Part shown: piece by piece, positions 35,389 through 46,216 of the stretch | Numbering within the stretch: position 1 is the first letter of the stretch | How the letters are laid out: every line of letters starts with the position of its first letter | Assembly: GCF_947492715.1 (NCBI RefSeq) | Contig: NZ_CANLNS010000009.1 | Span: 62,001 to 126,000, forward strand | From: an uncultured Psychroserpens sp. | GTDB taxonomy: Bacteria > Bacteroidota > Bacteroidia > Flavobacteriales > Flavobacteriaceae | DNA length: 64,000 nt | Direction: 5' to 3' | Notes under the pieces: generated by a model | The model's input: only the letters and a program-made list of their open reading frames with translations | Told to the model about the DNA's origin: nothing | Databases searched by the model: none | Program-made: the position numbers and the translations under genes

Positions 35389-37668
35389 ATGAGCAAGCAA
35401 AGTAAACGTAGAGAAGCCTTAGTTTATCATGCAAAACCAACCCCTGGAAAGATTCAGGTTGTTCCAACCAAAAAATACGCCACCCAAAGAGATTTATCTT
35501 TGGCTTATTCTCCAGGAGTTGCAGAGCCTTGTCTAGAAATAGAAAAAGATAAAAATAATGCCTATAAATATACTGCCAAAGGAAATTTGGTTGCCGTAAT
35601 TTCTAACGGAACTGCAGTTTTAGGCTTAGGGAATATTGGTCCGGAAGCATCTAAACCCGTTATGGAAGGTAAAGGTTTACTCTTTAAAATCTTTGCAGAT
35701 ATTGATGTGTTTGACATCGAAGTTGACACTGAAAATATTGACGAATTCGTAGAAACGGTAAAACATATTGCACCAACATTTGGGGGAATTAACCTTGAGG
35801 ACATTAAAGCACCAGAAGCCTTTGAAATAGAACGTAGGTTAAAAGAAGAACTGGATATTCCAGTAATGCATGACGATCAACATGGAACAGCTATTATTTC
35901 TGCGGCAGCTTTACTAAACGCTTTAGAATTAGCGGAAAAAAGTATTCAAGATGTGAAAATTGTTATAAGTGGCGCTGGAGCGGCTGCTATTTCGTGTTCT
36001 AGATTATATCAAGCCTGTGGAGCAAAGCGCGAAAACATGGTGATGTTAGATAGTAAAGGCGTGATTAGAGATGATCGAGAAAACCTTACAAAGGAAAAAG
36101 CCGAATTTGCTACACATCGGAAAATAGATACACTAGACGAGGCCATGAAAGATGCCGATGTTTTTATAGGCTTATCAAAAGCTGATATAGTATCGCAAGA
36201 CATGTTGAAAATGATGGCTCAAAACCCTGTGGTTTTTGCCATGGCTAATCCAGATCCCGAAATAAAGTATCAATTAGCAATAGATACTCGCGACGACATT
36301 ATTATGGCTACAGGTAGAAGTGATCATCCAAATCAAGTAAATAATGTACTTGGGTTTCCTTTTATTTTTAGAGGCGCATTAGATGTGCGTGCTACCAAAA
36401 TTAATGAAGCAATGAAAATGGCAGCAGTATATGCCTTAGCTAAACTGGCTAAAGAACCTGTGCCAGAACAAGTAAATATTGCCTACGGTGAAACCCGTTT
36501 AACTTTTGGAAAAGATTATATCATTCCTAAGCCTTTCGACCCAAGATTAATTGCTGAAGTACCGCCTGCCGTTGCAAAAGCAGCGATGGAAAGCGGAGTG
36601 GCCCAAGAGCCAATTGAAGATTGGGAAAAATATAAGGATGAACTTTTAGAACGATTAGGTTCAGATAATAAAATTGTTAGGCTCCTATTAAATAGAGCAA
36701 AACTAAACCCTAAGCGTGTTGTTTTTGCCGAAGCAGATCAGTTAGATGTATTGAAAGCGGCTCAAATTGTTTATGATGAAGGTATTGCCATACCAATATT
36801 ATTGGGAAGAAGGGATAAGATTCTTATGCTCATGGAAGAGATTGAATTTGAAGGCGATTTAGAGATTATTGATCCAAAATCTGATGAAGAAGAAGCACGC
36901 AAAAATGAATATGCTAAAGTATATTGGGAGCAACGTAAACGTAAAGGTGTGACCTTGTTTTCTGCTGAAAAATTAATGCGTGAGCGTAATTATTTTGCAG
37001 CAATGATGGTTAACGAAGGTGATGCCGATGCTTTAATATCAGGTTACTCTAGAAGTTATCCATCTGTTGTAAAGCCTATGTTAGAGCTTATTGGTTTGGC
37101 ATCTGGATCTACCAGAATAGCAACTACTAACGTGATGATGACTCAACGTGGCCCGATGTTTTTAAGTGATACATCCATTAACATCAACCCATCAGCGAAT
37201 GACCTTACAAGAATTGCTCAAATGACAGCTGGTGTTGTTAAAATGTTTGGTATGGAGCCCGTAATGGCAATGATTTCATATTCAAACTTTGGTTCTTCTA
37301 AAAACCAAACAGCTACTAAGGTTAGGGAAGCCGTAGAATATCTGCATAAGAGGCATCCAAACTTGGTTGTAGATGGTGAATTACAAACTGATTTTGCACT
37401 TAATAAAGAAATGCTTCAAGATATATTTCCGTTTTCAAAGCTAGCTGGGAAAAAAGTAAATACACTTATTTTTCCAAATTTAGAGTCGGCAAATATTACC
37501 TATAAATTACTTAAAGAACTCAATAAAGCAGACTCTATCGGTCCAATTATGATGGGCATGAAAAAACCAGCCCATATCCTACAATTGGATGCTAGTGTAG
37601 ACGAAATAGTCAATATGACTGCTATTGCTGTTATTGATGCACAACAAAAAAGTAAAAAAAGAAGCTAA
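35389..37668 (+). CDS. maeB: NADP-dependent malic enzyme with phosphotransacetylase-like domain
   Basis: 759 residues, the MaeB architecture. The malic enzyme half (about 1-425) has LAYSPGVAEPC, the Lys/Asp metal region MHDDQHGTAIISAAALLNAL and the nucleotide-binding ISGAGAAAISCSRLY. The C-terminal half (about 430-755) is a PTA_PTB domain (LLLNRAKLNPKRVVFAEADQ, ALISGYSRSYP), which in MaeB is regulatory rather than catalytic. It decarboxylates malate to pyruvate with formation of NADPH in the cytoplasm. It has its own promoter and precedes ruvA by 82 bp. Confidence 0.95.
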   Translation: MSKQSKRREALVYHAKPTPGKIQVVPTKKYATQRDLSLAYSPGVAEPCLEIEKDKNNAYKYTAKGNLVAVISNGTAVLGLGNIGPEASKPVMEGKGLLFKIFADIDVFDIEVDTENIDEFVETVKHIAPTFGGINLEDIKAPEAFEIERRLKEELDIPVMHDDQHGTAIISAAALLNALELAEKSIQDVKIVISGAGAAAISCSRLYQACGAKRENMVMLDSKGVIRDDRENLTKEKAEFATHRKIDTLDEAMKDADVFIGLSKADIVSQDMLKMMAQNPVVFAMANPDPEIKYQLAIDTRDDIIMATGRSDHPNQVNNVLGFPFIFRGALDVRATKINEAMKMAAVYALAKLAKEPVPEQVNIAYGETRLTFGKDYIIPKPFDPRLIAEVPPAVAKAAMESGVAQEPIEDWEKYKDELLERLGSDNKIVRLLLNRAKLNPKRVVFAEADQLDVLKAAQIVYDEGIAIPILLGRRDKILMLMEEIEFEGDLEIIDPKSDEEEARKNEYAKVYWEQRKRKGVTLFSAEKLMRERNYFAAMMVNEGDADALISGYSRSYPSVVKPMLELIGLASGSTRIATTNVMMTQRGPMFLSDTSININPSANDLTRIAQMTAGVVKMFGMEPVMAMISYSNFGSSKNQTATKVREAVEYLHKRHPNLVVDGELQTDFALNKEMLQDIFPFSKLAGKKVNTLIFPNLESANITYKLLKELNKADSIGPIMMGMKKPAHILQLDASVDEIVNMTAIAVIDAQQKSKKRS

Positions 37669-37698
37669 TAATCATAGCGTTTTAGCCAAATAATCACC

Positions 37699-37728
37699 TT
37701 TGAAATGTAAATAATTTTATTACATTTG
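37699..37728 (+). promoter_or_regulatory. Promoter of ruvA-sprA
   Basis: TTTG at 37699-37702 and TACATTTG at 37721-37728, 18 bp apart, match the Bacteroidetes consensus. The start point would be about 15 nt before the ruvA ATG. Confidence 0.75.
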
Positions 37729-37750
37729 AGTTTTTAACGAAAGCGAGTAA

Positions 37751-38332
37751 ATGATAACACACATTCAAGGTAAATTGGTGGAGAAAAATCCAACAGATGT
37801 CGTTATAGATTGCAATGGTGTTGGTTACCTTTTAAATATATCATTACACACGTTTTCTCAAATTCCAGATAGGGAAGCGCTTAAACTATATGCACATTTA
37901 ATTGTTAGAGAAGATTCTCATACGTTATATGGTTTTTCTTCTGTTGCAGAGCGCGAAATTTTCAAGCTTTTAATTTCGGTAAGCGGTATTGGAGCCAACA
38001 CAGCTAGAACTATGTTGTCGTCATTATCCCCGCAACAGGTAAAAGAAGGTATTGCTCATGGTGACGTGGCCCTAATACAATCTATTAAAGGTATAGGTGC
38101 CAAGACAGCAGCCCGTGTAATACTAGATTTAAAGGATAAAGTGCTAAAAGTTTACGATATTGACGAAGTTTCTGTTAATAAAAACAATACCAACAAAGAT
38201 GAAGCGTTATCAGCTTTAGAAGTTTTAGGATTTGCTAAAAAGCAGTCCGAACGTGTCGTGGATAAAATTGTGTCTCTTCAACCAGATGCAAGTGTTGAAA
38301 CTATTATTAAAGAAGCTTTAAAAAATTTATAA
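37751..38332 (+). CDS. ruvA: Holliday junction-binding protein RuvA
   Basis: 193 residues; a tetramer that binds the four-way junction and loads RuvB. The OB fold (about 1-62, MITHIQGKLVEKNPTDVVID) precedes two helix-hairpin-helix motifs, SVSGIGANTARTML and SIKGIGAKTAARVILDLKDK, and a flexible linker leads to the RuvB-interacting domain III (about 150-193). The sprA reading frame starts 3 bp after the stop, a pairing conserved in the family Flavobacteriaceae. Confidence 0.96.
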   Translation: MITHIQGKLVEKNPTDVVIDCNGVGYLLNISLHTFSQIPDREALKLYAHLIVREDSHTLYGFSSVAEREIFKLLISVSGIGANTARTMLSSLSPQQVKEGIAHGDVALIQSIKGIGAKTAARVILDLKDKVLKVYDIDEVSVNKNNTNKDEALSALEVLGFAKKQSERVVDKIVSLQPDASVETIIKEALKNL

Positions 38333-38335
38333 AAT

Positions 38336-41300
38336 TTGATTACAACTAACTTTACTATATCAAAATCATCGCGTTACCTTTTGTTTGCTCTAGCATGTAT
38401 GTTGGTTAGCAATTTTGGCTATTCACAGACAACACCAGCAACTCAAGATTCGACAAAAACAGGTTTCTCTCTTGGCGTTTTAAAATTTCCTAATCCACAA
38501 AGTATTGTTTCTAAATACACTTATGACCCAATAACAGATAGGTACATTTATACTGAAAAAGTTGGAAGTTTTAATATTAATTATCCAATCATTCTTACAC
38601 CAGCCGAGTTTCAAAAACTGGTGTTAATGGAACAACAACGGTTATACTATAAACAAAAAATTGACGCTAAGGAAGGAAAGAAAGAAGGAGCCGAAGATCA
38701 ACAAAAAAACTTAATACCAGAATTATACGTTAACTCAAGTTTCTTTGAATCTATTTTTGGAGGAAATACTATAGAAGTAATTCCACAAGGTTCTGCCGAG
38801 GTTGATTTAGGTGTGTTATTTACAAAACAAGATAATCCAACATTCTCACCAAGAAATAGAAGTAATTTTACCTTTGATTTTGATCAACGTATTAGCTTAA
38901 GTTTATTAGGAAAAGTAGGTACACGTTTACAAGTAACTGTAAATTACGACACAGAGTCTACTTTTGATTTTCAGCAACTTACTAAGTTAGAATATACACC
39001 TACAGAAGACGATATTGTTAGAAAGATAGAAGTTGGTAATGTGAGCATGCCAATTAATAGCTCATTAATTACAGGTGCTCAAAGTTTATTTGGAGTAAAA
39101 ACCGAATTACAATTTGGAAAAACGAGAGTGACAGCTATTTTTTCTGAACAAAAATCGCAATCGCAATCGGTTGTTGCTCAAGGAGGAGGGACAGTAGAAG
39201 AGTTTGAGTTTTTTGCTAGAGATTATGACGAAAACAGGCACTATTTCTTAGCACAATACTTTAGAAATTCTTATGACGATGCTATTCGTCGCTACCCGTT
39301 TATCAATAATAATATTCAAATTACCAGAATTGAGGTTTGGGTAACGAATAGAAGTAACCAAACAGAAAACGTAAGAAATATTGTAGCGCTACAAGATATT
39401 GGTGAATTTGAAACCATAGGACTTAACGGAGGAGTGCCTCCTGGTGGTTTTTTGAACCCTGGAGGTTCGCAATTTCCAGATAACGGAAACAATGCTTTCG
39501 ATCCAACTAATATTGGTGGAGCTGGTTCGTTCTTATCGCCAAGTGTTAGAGATATCACTACTGCAGAGCAAGGGATTTTAACACCAGCCAATGAAGGGTT
39601 TGATTTTGGTAAATTAGAAAATGCAAGAAAATTAGAGCAAGGGAGAGACTATACACTTAACACACAATTGGGATATATTTCATTAAATCAGAGATTATTA
39701 AATGATGAAATTGTAGCAGTAGCATTCCAATATACTATTGGAGGTGAAGTGTTTCAAGTTGGTGAATTTGCCAACGATGGTGTGAATTCTACAGCAACTG
39801 CCGACGATCAAGATGGTGATGGCATTCCTAATGTTGCCGATGTTGATCAAGATGGTGATGGTACGGCCGATAATGGTGTAGATACCGATGGCGATGGTAT
39901 TAACGATGCAACAGATTCTGATGTCGATGGTGATGGGCTTATAGATAATGGACCAGATACCAATGCAGATGGAATTAATGATAGTTTTGTAATTGCGGTT
40001 GGATCTACGCAAAGTTTAATTGTTAAAATGCTTAAGAGTCCAATCACAGATGTGAATCAACCTATATGGGATTTAATGATGAAGAACATCTATGATACTG
40101 GTGCATTTCAGCTAGATCAAGAAGATTTTAGATTAAATATATTCTATACAGAAGCATCACCACTTAATTATATTGCTCCTGTTGAAGGGACGTCATTCCC
40201 TATTTTTGATAACAACACACCATTTGATAATACTGATGATGGTGAAATAATTGACACACCTTTAATTAGATTATTTCATTTAGACCAATTAAATTTCAAC
40301 AGAGATCCACAAATAAATGGTGATGGATTTTTTGACTTTGTTCCAGGACTTACCGTGTTAACCGAAAACGGCAAAATTATCTTTACCAAAGTAGAGCCTT
40401 TTGGTCGCTACCTTTTTGATATTCTTGATGATGATGGTAACCCCAATAACAATGAGGTGGATTATGAACAAGACACGTATGCCAATCTCAATCAAGAAAA
40501 GTATGTTTATGATATTCTATATAAACAAACAAAAACAGCGGCTTTAGATGAAGCTGAAAAAAATAAGTTCCAAATTAAAGGTCGTTTTAAATCTTCTGGA
40601 GGCGATGGGATTCCTTTAGGTGCTTTCAATGTGCCAAGAGGATCTGTTATTGTTACCGCTGGAGGTAGAACGCTTGTTGAAGGACAAGACTATACTGTAA
40701 ACTATCAAATAGGTCGTGTTTACATCATTGATGAAGCCTTAAAATCGTCTAATATTCCTATTAATGTTTCCGTAGAAAATAACGCTGTATTTGGACAGCA
40801 AACAAGACGTTTTACAGGGGTTAACGTAGAGCATCAATTTAATGAAAATTTTGTGCTAGGTGCAACCTTATTAAACCTTAATGAACGTCCTATCACACAG
40901 AAAGCAAATTATAACACAGAGCCAATTAACAACACTATTTTTGGATTCAACGGAAACTACTCTACAGAAGTACCGTTCTTTACAAGATTGGTGAACAAGT
41001 TGCCTAATATTGATACAGATGCGCCTTCAAATCTTTCGGTAAGAGGTGAATTTGCCTATTTGGCGCCAGGCGCTCCAAAAGGCACCGATTTTAATAGTGA
41101 AGCTACGGCGTATGTAGATGATTTTGAAGGAACACAAGGCGCTATCGATTTATTATCACCACAATCTTGGTTCTTATCTAGTAGACCTCGTACAGTTAAC
41201 GGTGTGCCAGAAAATGACGCGATAAATAACCCAGGAATTGAAAATGGATATGGAAGAGCATTCTTAAACTGGTATACAATCGACCCAATTTTCTATAGCA

Positions 41301-44300
41301 ACCAAAGACCAGATGATATTAGTGACGATGATGTTTCTGATTTATATACAAGGCGTGTTTTTATAGATGAAGTTTTTCCTGAAATTGATATTGCTCAAGG
41401 GCAAAGTACTGTGATTAACACCTTAGATTTGGTGTATTACCCAACAGAAAGAGGGCCATATAATTTTGATCCTGGTGCTGTAAATGACAATTTAGATCCT
41501 GCAACTAGTTGGGCAGGGATTACAAGACAGATAACCTCTACAGATTTTGAACAAGCCAACGTTGAGTATATAGAATTTTGGTTACAAGACCCTTTCCTTA
41601 ATGCACCACCAGCGAGTGGTTTGTCAGGAAAGTTATTTGTCAATCTTGGTAATATTTCAGAAGATATATTAAAAGATGGGAAAAAGCAATATGAAAACGG
41701 ATTGCCAGAAAATGGAGATATAACACCATTATTACCTCAAACCGCATATGAAAGCGTAGTACCACGAAACCAATCTTTAATTTATACATTTTCTACAGGT
41801 GGAGAACAACGTACTAATCAAGATGTAGGTTATGATGGTTATGACGATACAGAAGAAGCATTACAATTTACTAATGGTGCATTGTTTGGACCGGATCCGG
41901 CAAAAGATAACTATACATATTATCTAAATACTACAGGAAATATCTTTGAACGTTACAAGCAATATAACGGTCAGCAAGGGAACTCCCCAGATGTGTTTAC
42001 AGATACAAATAGAGGGTCAACGCCTCAACCAGATGTTGAAGATATCAATAGGGATAATACAATGAATACAATTGATAGTTACTATCAATATGAAATTGAG
42101 ATTAATCAAAATACACTCGATATTAATAACCCTCAAATAAACGATGTAAAAGATAGAGATGTAACTTTGCCAAACGGACAAACAGCATCAGTGCGATGGT
42201 ATCAATTTAGAGTTCCAATAGGAGAAAGCCCATTTAGAACGGCTGTAGGAGGTATATCAGATATTAGATCTGTACGTTTTGCGCGTTTGTTTTTAGAAGA
42301 TTTTACAGAGACTACAGTATTACGTTTTGCAACTTTAGACCTCGTTAGAAGTGATTGGAGACGTTACACATTAACCTTAGATGATGAGCCAAATAATGAT
42401 AATGACAACACAGAGTTTACTGTTGGTGTTGTTGGGCTTCAAGAGAATGATGGTAATTATGTATTACCTCCAGGTGTTGTTTTAGAACAGTTGAATAACA
42501 ACAACAACATTATTAGACAAAATGAACAGTCATTACAAGTTGAGGTTTGTGATTTAGAACCAGAAGATTCTAGAGGAGTCTTTAAAAATATAAATGTAGA
42601 CATGCGCCAGTATAATAAACTGCGAATGTTTATTCATGCTGAAGAAGGAGATACAGGAACACTTAATGATGGCGACCTTGTTGGGTTTATTAGAATGGGT
42701 AATGATTTTACCCAGAATTTCTATCAAATAGAAGTTCCTTTACAAGTGTCTTCAGGAATGTCTACTCCAGAAAGTATCTGGCCAGAAGTTAATGAGATTA
42801 ATGTAGAATTGGATGTTTTAGAACAAATGAAATCTCTCGGGATTGCCAACGGAACATTGGCTAATATCGATCCTACATTCTACGATTTGGTAAATGGAGA
42901 ACTTACCCAAGTGGCCGAGTTCGACCCATACACTATTGGTCAGCAAAGAGTCGCTATAAAAGGTAATCCTAACTTTGGGGACGTTCGTGTACTTATGGTT
43001 GGTGTAAAAAACTCTGGTCAAAGTGGTACAGATGCGTGCGGAGAAATTTGGTTTAATGAATTGCGTTTAGCCGATTTAGATAATGAAGGTGGATGGGCTG
43101 CAGTTGGAGCCTTGGATGCTAACTTTGCAGATTTTGCAAATATAAGTGCAACAGGACGAAAAAGTACAATTGGCTTTGGCTCAGTAGAACAAAGACCAAA
43201 TGAAAGAAGCCGTGAAGATGTTGAGCAGTATGATATTGTTACCAATTTAAACCTTGGACAACTATTACCTAAAAAATGGGGCATTCAGTTGCCATTTAAT
43301 TATGCGGTTGGAGAACAAATTATAACGCCAGAATATGACGAATTCTATAGAGATATTAAACTGCAAACACAATTAGATAATACAACCAATAGAGATTCAA
43401 TTTTAAATGTTAATGAGAATTATACCAAGCGAAAAAGTATCAATTTTATTGGTGTTAGAAAAAATAGAACTACAGATAAGAAACCGAGATTTTATGATGT
43501 AGAAAACTTAACATTTAATTATTCCTATAACAAAGAAGAGCGACGAGACTTTGAAATTGAAAATTCTCTAAGTCAAAATGTAAGAGCTGGTGTAAATTAT
43601 AACTACACTTTTGAGCCAAAAAGTATAGAACCTTTTAAAAAGAATGATTCGCTGTTTACAGGAAAATATTGGAAAATATTAAAGGACTTTAATTTTAACC
43701 CAATTCCTACCAGTTTTTCTGTCAATACAGATATTATTAGGCAGTTTAATAAGCAGAAATTTAGAGAAGTTGACTTAACTGGAGATAATATTGGTTTACA
43801 AGAACTGTTTAGACGAAATTATAATTTCAACACGCAATATGCCATTAATTATAATTTAACAAGAGCCTTGAGTTTAAACTTTACAGCCGCTAATACTAAC
43901 ATTGTAAGAAATTATTTTGTTGGAGGTATTATAAATGGCAGACAAGACCCAAGCCTAGACGTTTGGGATGGCTTCTTTGATCTTGGTGATCCTAATATTC
44001 AAAACCAACAATTACAGGTTAATTACGAATTGCCGTTAAATAAGATTCCTACGTTGAGTTTTATCCGCGCTACGTATTCTTATACTGGAGATTTCCAATG
44101 GCAAAAAGGATCTGATTTGAATAGTAATTTACCAATTCAAAATGAAGACGGAACATTTACAACCTATAACTTGGGTAATTCAATCCAAAATGCCAACACA
44201 CATAATATTAACTCAACATTTAATCTAGAGACATTATATAAACATGTTGGGTTAACCAAAAAGAAAACCAGAACATCAAGATCTAGAGCAGCTACTCCAG

Positions 44301-45775
44301 GAGCCTTAACTAAGGATGGTAATGCTACAACTGCAAATAATGCAACTCAGCAGTCAAAGAAAGGCGCAGGTTCTAAAATATTAGATGGTGCCATTGATTT
44401 ATTAACTGCAGTAAAACGTGTTCAAATAAATTACACCGAAAACAATGGGTCTTATCTTCCTGGTTATCTCAGAACACCTGGTTTCATAGGAACATTTAAA
44501 CCTACATTAGGTTATACTTTTGGAAGTCAACGTGATATTAGAGATTTAGCGGCACGTAATGGATGGCTTACAGTATTCCCTGATTTTAATCAACAATATA
44601 GTGAAACCAGAAATCGTATTTTAGATATTTCAGCAGATGTAGAATTAATCAAAGACTTAAATATCGACCTTACAGGAGGACGCGTATACTCTGAAAACAC
44701 AACACAAAATTTCAATACGACAGATACAAATGGTGATGGTTTTAGTAATACCTACAATAGGTTGATTACAAACTCCTTCGGAAACTTTAATATTTCAACA
44801 GCTTTAATAAAGACAGCATTTAGTAAAAGTGATGAAAATCAATCTGCCGCTTTTGAAGATTTTAGAAATAATAGATTAACAGTTGCTAGACGATTGGCAA
44901 GAAATTTCTACGGCAACAATAACTTCGGTGTTGATGGTGAAGGTTATCCTCTTGGATTCGGAAAAAACAGTCAAGCCGTATTATTGCCTGCATTTTTAGC
45001 AGCCTATAAAGGAACAAATCCAGATAAGATTAGTTTATCGGCGTTTAGAGATATACCAATTCCAAATTGGCAATTAAAGTATACAGGTTTCATGAAAATG
45101 AAATGGTTTAAAAAGAATTTTAAGCGTTTCTCTATCACTCATGGTTATCGCTCTAGCTATACAATTAATCAGTTTAGAACAAACTTAGATTTAGATCCTA
45201 CATTGTTACAACCAGGTGTACCTTATGAAAATCAAAACCAGGATGTTTTAGATCAATCAGGTAACTTCAAAAACGGAACAATCTATAGTAATATTAACTT
45301 AGAAGAGCAATTTAGCCCATTGTTTAGATTAGATTTTGAAATGAAAAACTCGATTAAAATCTTAGCCGAGATGAAAAAAGATAGAATCTTATCGTTGAGT
45401 TTTGATAATAATCTACTTACCGAAATTCAAGGTAATGAATACATTTTAGGATTAGGATATCGTATAAAAGATCTTCGTATACGATCTAAGTTAGCAGGTC
45501 CGAGACAAGTGATTAAGAGTGATCTTAATATGAAAGCAGATATTTCAGTAAGAAATAATAAAACGATCATTAGGTATTTGGATATTGAGAATAATCAAAT
45601 TACTCAAGGTCAAACAATTTGGGGACTTAAGTATACCGCAGATTATGCGTTTACTAAAAACCTCACAGCTATTTTCTACTTCGATTATACATTTTCAGAA
45701 TATGAAATCTCTACGGCATTTCCACAAACAACCATTAGATCTGGATTTACCTTACGATACAATTTTGGAAATTAA
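38336..45775 (+). CDS. sprA: Type IX secretion translocon protein SprA
   Basis: 2479 residues, the size of the giant outer membrane channel of the type IX secretion system that exports gliding adhesins and CTD-tagged proteins. The start is a TTG at 38336, 3 bp after ruvA; no ATG lies before the signal peptide (about 10-31, SSRYLLFALACMLVSNFGYSQ-like). Residues about 490-551 contain a run of DQDGDGIPN, DTDGDGIND and DVDGDGLIDN units, as in thrombospondin type 3 calcium-binding repeats. Most of the remainder is strand-rich barrel sequence with the SprA_N-type repeats; it ends TTIRSGFTLRYNFGN, an outer membrane C-terminal strand. It is the final gene of the ruvA unit. Confidence 0.95.
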   Translation: MITTNFTISKSSRYLLFALACMLVSNFGYSQTTPATQDSTKTGFSLGVLKFPNPQSIVSKYTYDPITDRYIYTEKVGSFNINYPIILTPAEFQKLVLMEQQRLYYKQKIDAKEGKKEGAEDQQKNLIPELYVNSSFFESIFGGNTIEVIPQGSAEVDLGVLFTKQDNPTFSPRNRSNFTFDFDQRISLSLLGKVGTRLQVTVNYDTESTFDFQQLTKLEYTPTEDDIVRKIEVGNVSMPINSSLITGAQSLFGVKTELQFGKTRVTAIFSEQKSQSQSVVAQGGGTVEEFEFFARDYDENRHYFLAQYFRNSYDDAIRRYPFINNNIQITRIEVWVTNRSNQTENVRNIVALQDIGEFETIGLNGGVPPGGFLNPGGSQFPDNGNNAFDPTNIGGAGSFLSPSVRDITTAEQGILTPANEGFDFGKLENARKLEQGRDYTLNTQLGYISLNQRLLNDEIVAVAFQYTIGGEVFQVGEFANDGVNSTATADDQDGDGIPNVADVDQDGDGTADNGVDTDGDGINDATDSDVDGDGLIDNGPDTNADGINDSFVIAVGSTQSLIVKMLKSPITDVNQPIWDLMMKNIYDTGAFQLDQEDFRLNIFYTEASPLNYIAPVEGTSFPIFDNNTPFDNTDDGEIIDTPLIRLFHLDQLNFNRDPQINGDGFFDFVPGLTVLTENGKIIFTKVEPFGRYLFDILDDDGNPNNNEVDYEQDTYANLNQEKYVYDILYKQTKTAALDEAEKNKFQIKGRFKSSGGDGIPLGAFNVPRGSVIVTAGGRTLVEGQDYTVNYQIGRVYIIDEALKSSNIPINVSVENNAVFGQQTRRFTGVNVEHQFNENFVLGATLLNLNERPITQKANYNTEPINNTIFGFNGNYSTEVPFFTRLVNKLPNIDTDAPSNLSVRGEFAYLAPGAPKGTDFNSEATAYVDDFEGTQGAIDLLSPQSWFLSSRPRTVNGVPENDAINNPGIENGYGRAFLNWYTIDPIFYSNQRPDDISDDDVSDLYTRRVFIDEVFPEIDIAQGQSTVINTLDLVYYPTERGPYNFDPGAVNDNLDPATSWAGITRQITSTDFEQANVEYIEFWLQDPFLNAPPASGLSGKLFVNLGNISEDILKDGKKQYENGLPENGDITPLLPQTAYESVVPRNQSLIYTFSTGGEQRTNQDVGYDGYDDTEEALQFTNGALFGPDPAKDNYTYYLNTTGNIFERYKQYNGQQGNSPDVFTDTNRGSTPQPDVEDINRDNTMNTIDSYYQYEIEINQNTLDINNPQINDVKDRDVTLPNGQTASVRWYQFRVPIGESPFRTAVGGISDIRSVRFARLFLEDFTETTVLRFATLDLVRSDWRRYTLTLDDEPNNDNDNTEFTVGVVGLQENDGNYVLPPGVVLEQLNNNNNIIRQNEQSLQVEVCDLEPEDSRGVFKNINVDMRQYNKLRMFIHAEEGDTGTLNDGDLVGFIRMGNDFTQNFYQIEVPLQVSSGMSTPESIWPEVNEINVELDVLEQMKSLGIANGTLANIDPTFYDLVNGELTQVAEFDPYTIGQQRVAIKGNPNFGDVRVLMVGVKNSGQSGTDACGEIWFNELRLADLDNEGGWAAVGALDANFADFANISATGRKSTIGFGSVEQRPNERSREDVEQYDIVTNLNLGQLLPKKWGIQLPFNYAVGEQIITPEYDEFYRDIKLQTQLDNTTNRDSILNVNENYTKRKSINFIGVRKNRTTDKKPRFYDVENLTFNYSYNKEERRDFEIENSLSQNVRAGVNYNYTFEPKSIEPFKKNDSLFTGKYWKILKDFNFNPIPTSFSVNTDIIRQFNKQKFREVDLTGDNIGLQELFRRNYNFNTQYAINYNLTRALSLNFTAANTNIVRNYFVGGIINGRQDPSLDVWDGFFDLGDPNIQNQQLQVNYELPLNKIPTLSFIRATYSYTGDFQWQKGSDLNSNLPIQNEDGTFTTYNLGNSIQNANTHNINSTFNLETLYKHVGLTKKKTRTSRSRAATPGALTKDGNATTANNATQQSKKGAGSKILDGAIDLLTAVKRVQINYTENNGSYLPGYLRTPGFIGTFKPTLGYTFGSQRDIRDLAARNGWLTVFPDFNQQYSETRNRILDISADVELIKDLNIDLTGGRVYSENTTQNFNTTDTNGDGFSNTYNRLITNSFGNFNISTALIKTAFSKSDENQSAAFEDFRNNRLTVARRLARNFYGNNNFGVDGEGYPLGFGKNSQAVLLPAFLAAYKGTNPDKISLSAFRDIPIPNWQLKYTGFMKMKWFKKNFKRFSITHGYRSSYTINQFRTNLDLDPTLLQPGVPYENQNQDVLDQSGNFKNGTIYSNINLEEQFSPLFRLDFEMKNSIKILAEMKKDRILSLSFDNNLLTEIQGNEYILGLGYRIKDLRIRSKLAGPRQVIKSDLNMKADISVRNNKTIIRYLDIENNQITQGQTIWGLKYTADYAFTKNLTAIFYFDYTFSEYEISTAFPQTTIRSGFTLRYNFGN

Positions 45776-45799
45776 GTAGTAATTAAAGTCTAAAAAAAT

Positions 45800-45807
45800 T
45801 ACATTTG
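45800..45807 (+). promoter_or_regulatory. -7 box of the gcvH gene
   Basis: TACATTTG matches TAnnTTTG; no clear -33 box. It places the start about 22 nt before the gcvH ATG. Confidence 0.55.
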
Positions 45808-45835
45808 TAGTCATACATTAATTTCAATTTATAAG

Positions 45836-46216
45836 ATGAATATACCATCAGATTTAAAATACACCAAAGACCACGAGTGGGTTAAAATAGAAGGTGATAC
45901 AGCTACAGTTGGCATTACAGATTTTGCTCAAGGCGAACTTGGAGATATTGTTTATGTTGAAGTAGAAACAGTTGACGAAACATTAGAGATCGAAGAAATT
46001 TTTGGTACTGTTGAAGCTGTTAAAACAGTTTCAGATTTGTTTTTACCATTATCGGGTGAAATTACAGAATTTAACGAAACTCTTGAAGATGAACCTGAAA
46101 AAGTGAATTCTGACCCCTATGGAGATGGTTGGATGATAAAAATTAAGTTTTCTGATGCCTCTCAAATAGATAACTTGTTATCAGCCGATGATTACAAAGC
46201 TATTGTTGGCGCTTAA
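45836..46216 (+). CDS. gcvH: Glycine cleavage system H protein
   Basis: 126 residues; carries the lipoyl group that shuttles the aminomethyl moiety between P, T and L proteins. [20 protein letters not shown] is the standard beginning, and the lipoylated Lys lies in [13 protein letters not shown] (about 63). The length is normal. The other glycine cleavage genes are not nearby. Its 3' end overlaps the VanZ-like gene by 29 bp. Confidence 0.96.
   Translation: MNIPSDLKYTKDHEWVKIEGDTATVGITDFAQGELGDIVYVEVETVDETLEIEEIFGTVEAVKTVSDLFLPLSGEITEFNETLEDEPEKVNSDPYGDGWMIKIKFSDASQIDNLLSADDYKAIVGA

Noticed and set aside
39800-39990. Tandem GATGGTGATGG-like repeats as a CRISPR or VNTR
   Set aside because: The repeats are in frame and encode calcium-binding-type units; spacers are not of CRISPR kind.
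39698-40047. Antisense open frames opposite the calcium-type repeats of sprA
   Set aside because: Repetitive shadows of the DxDGDG codons with no start context or family match.
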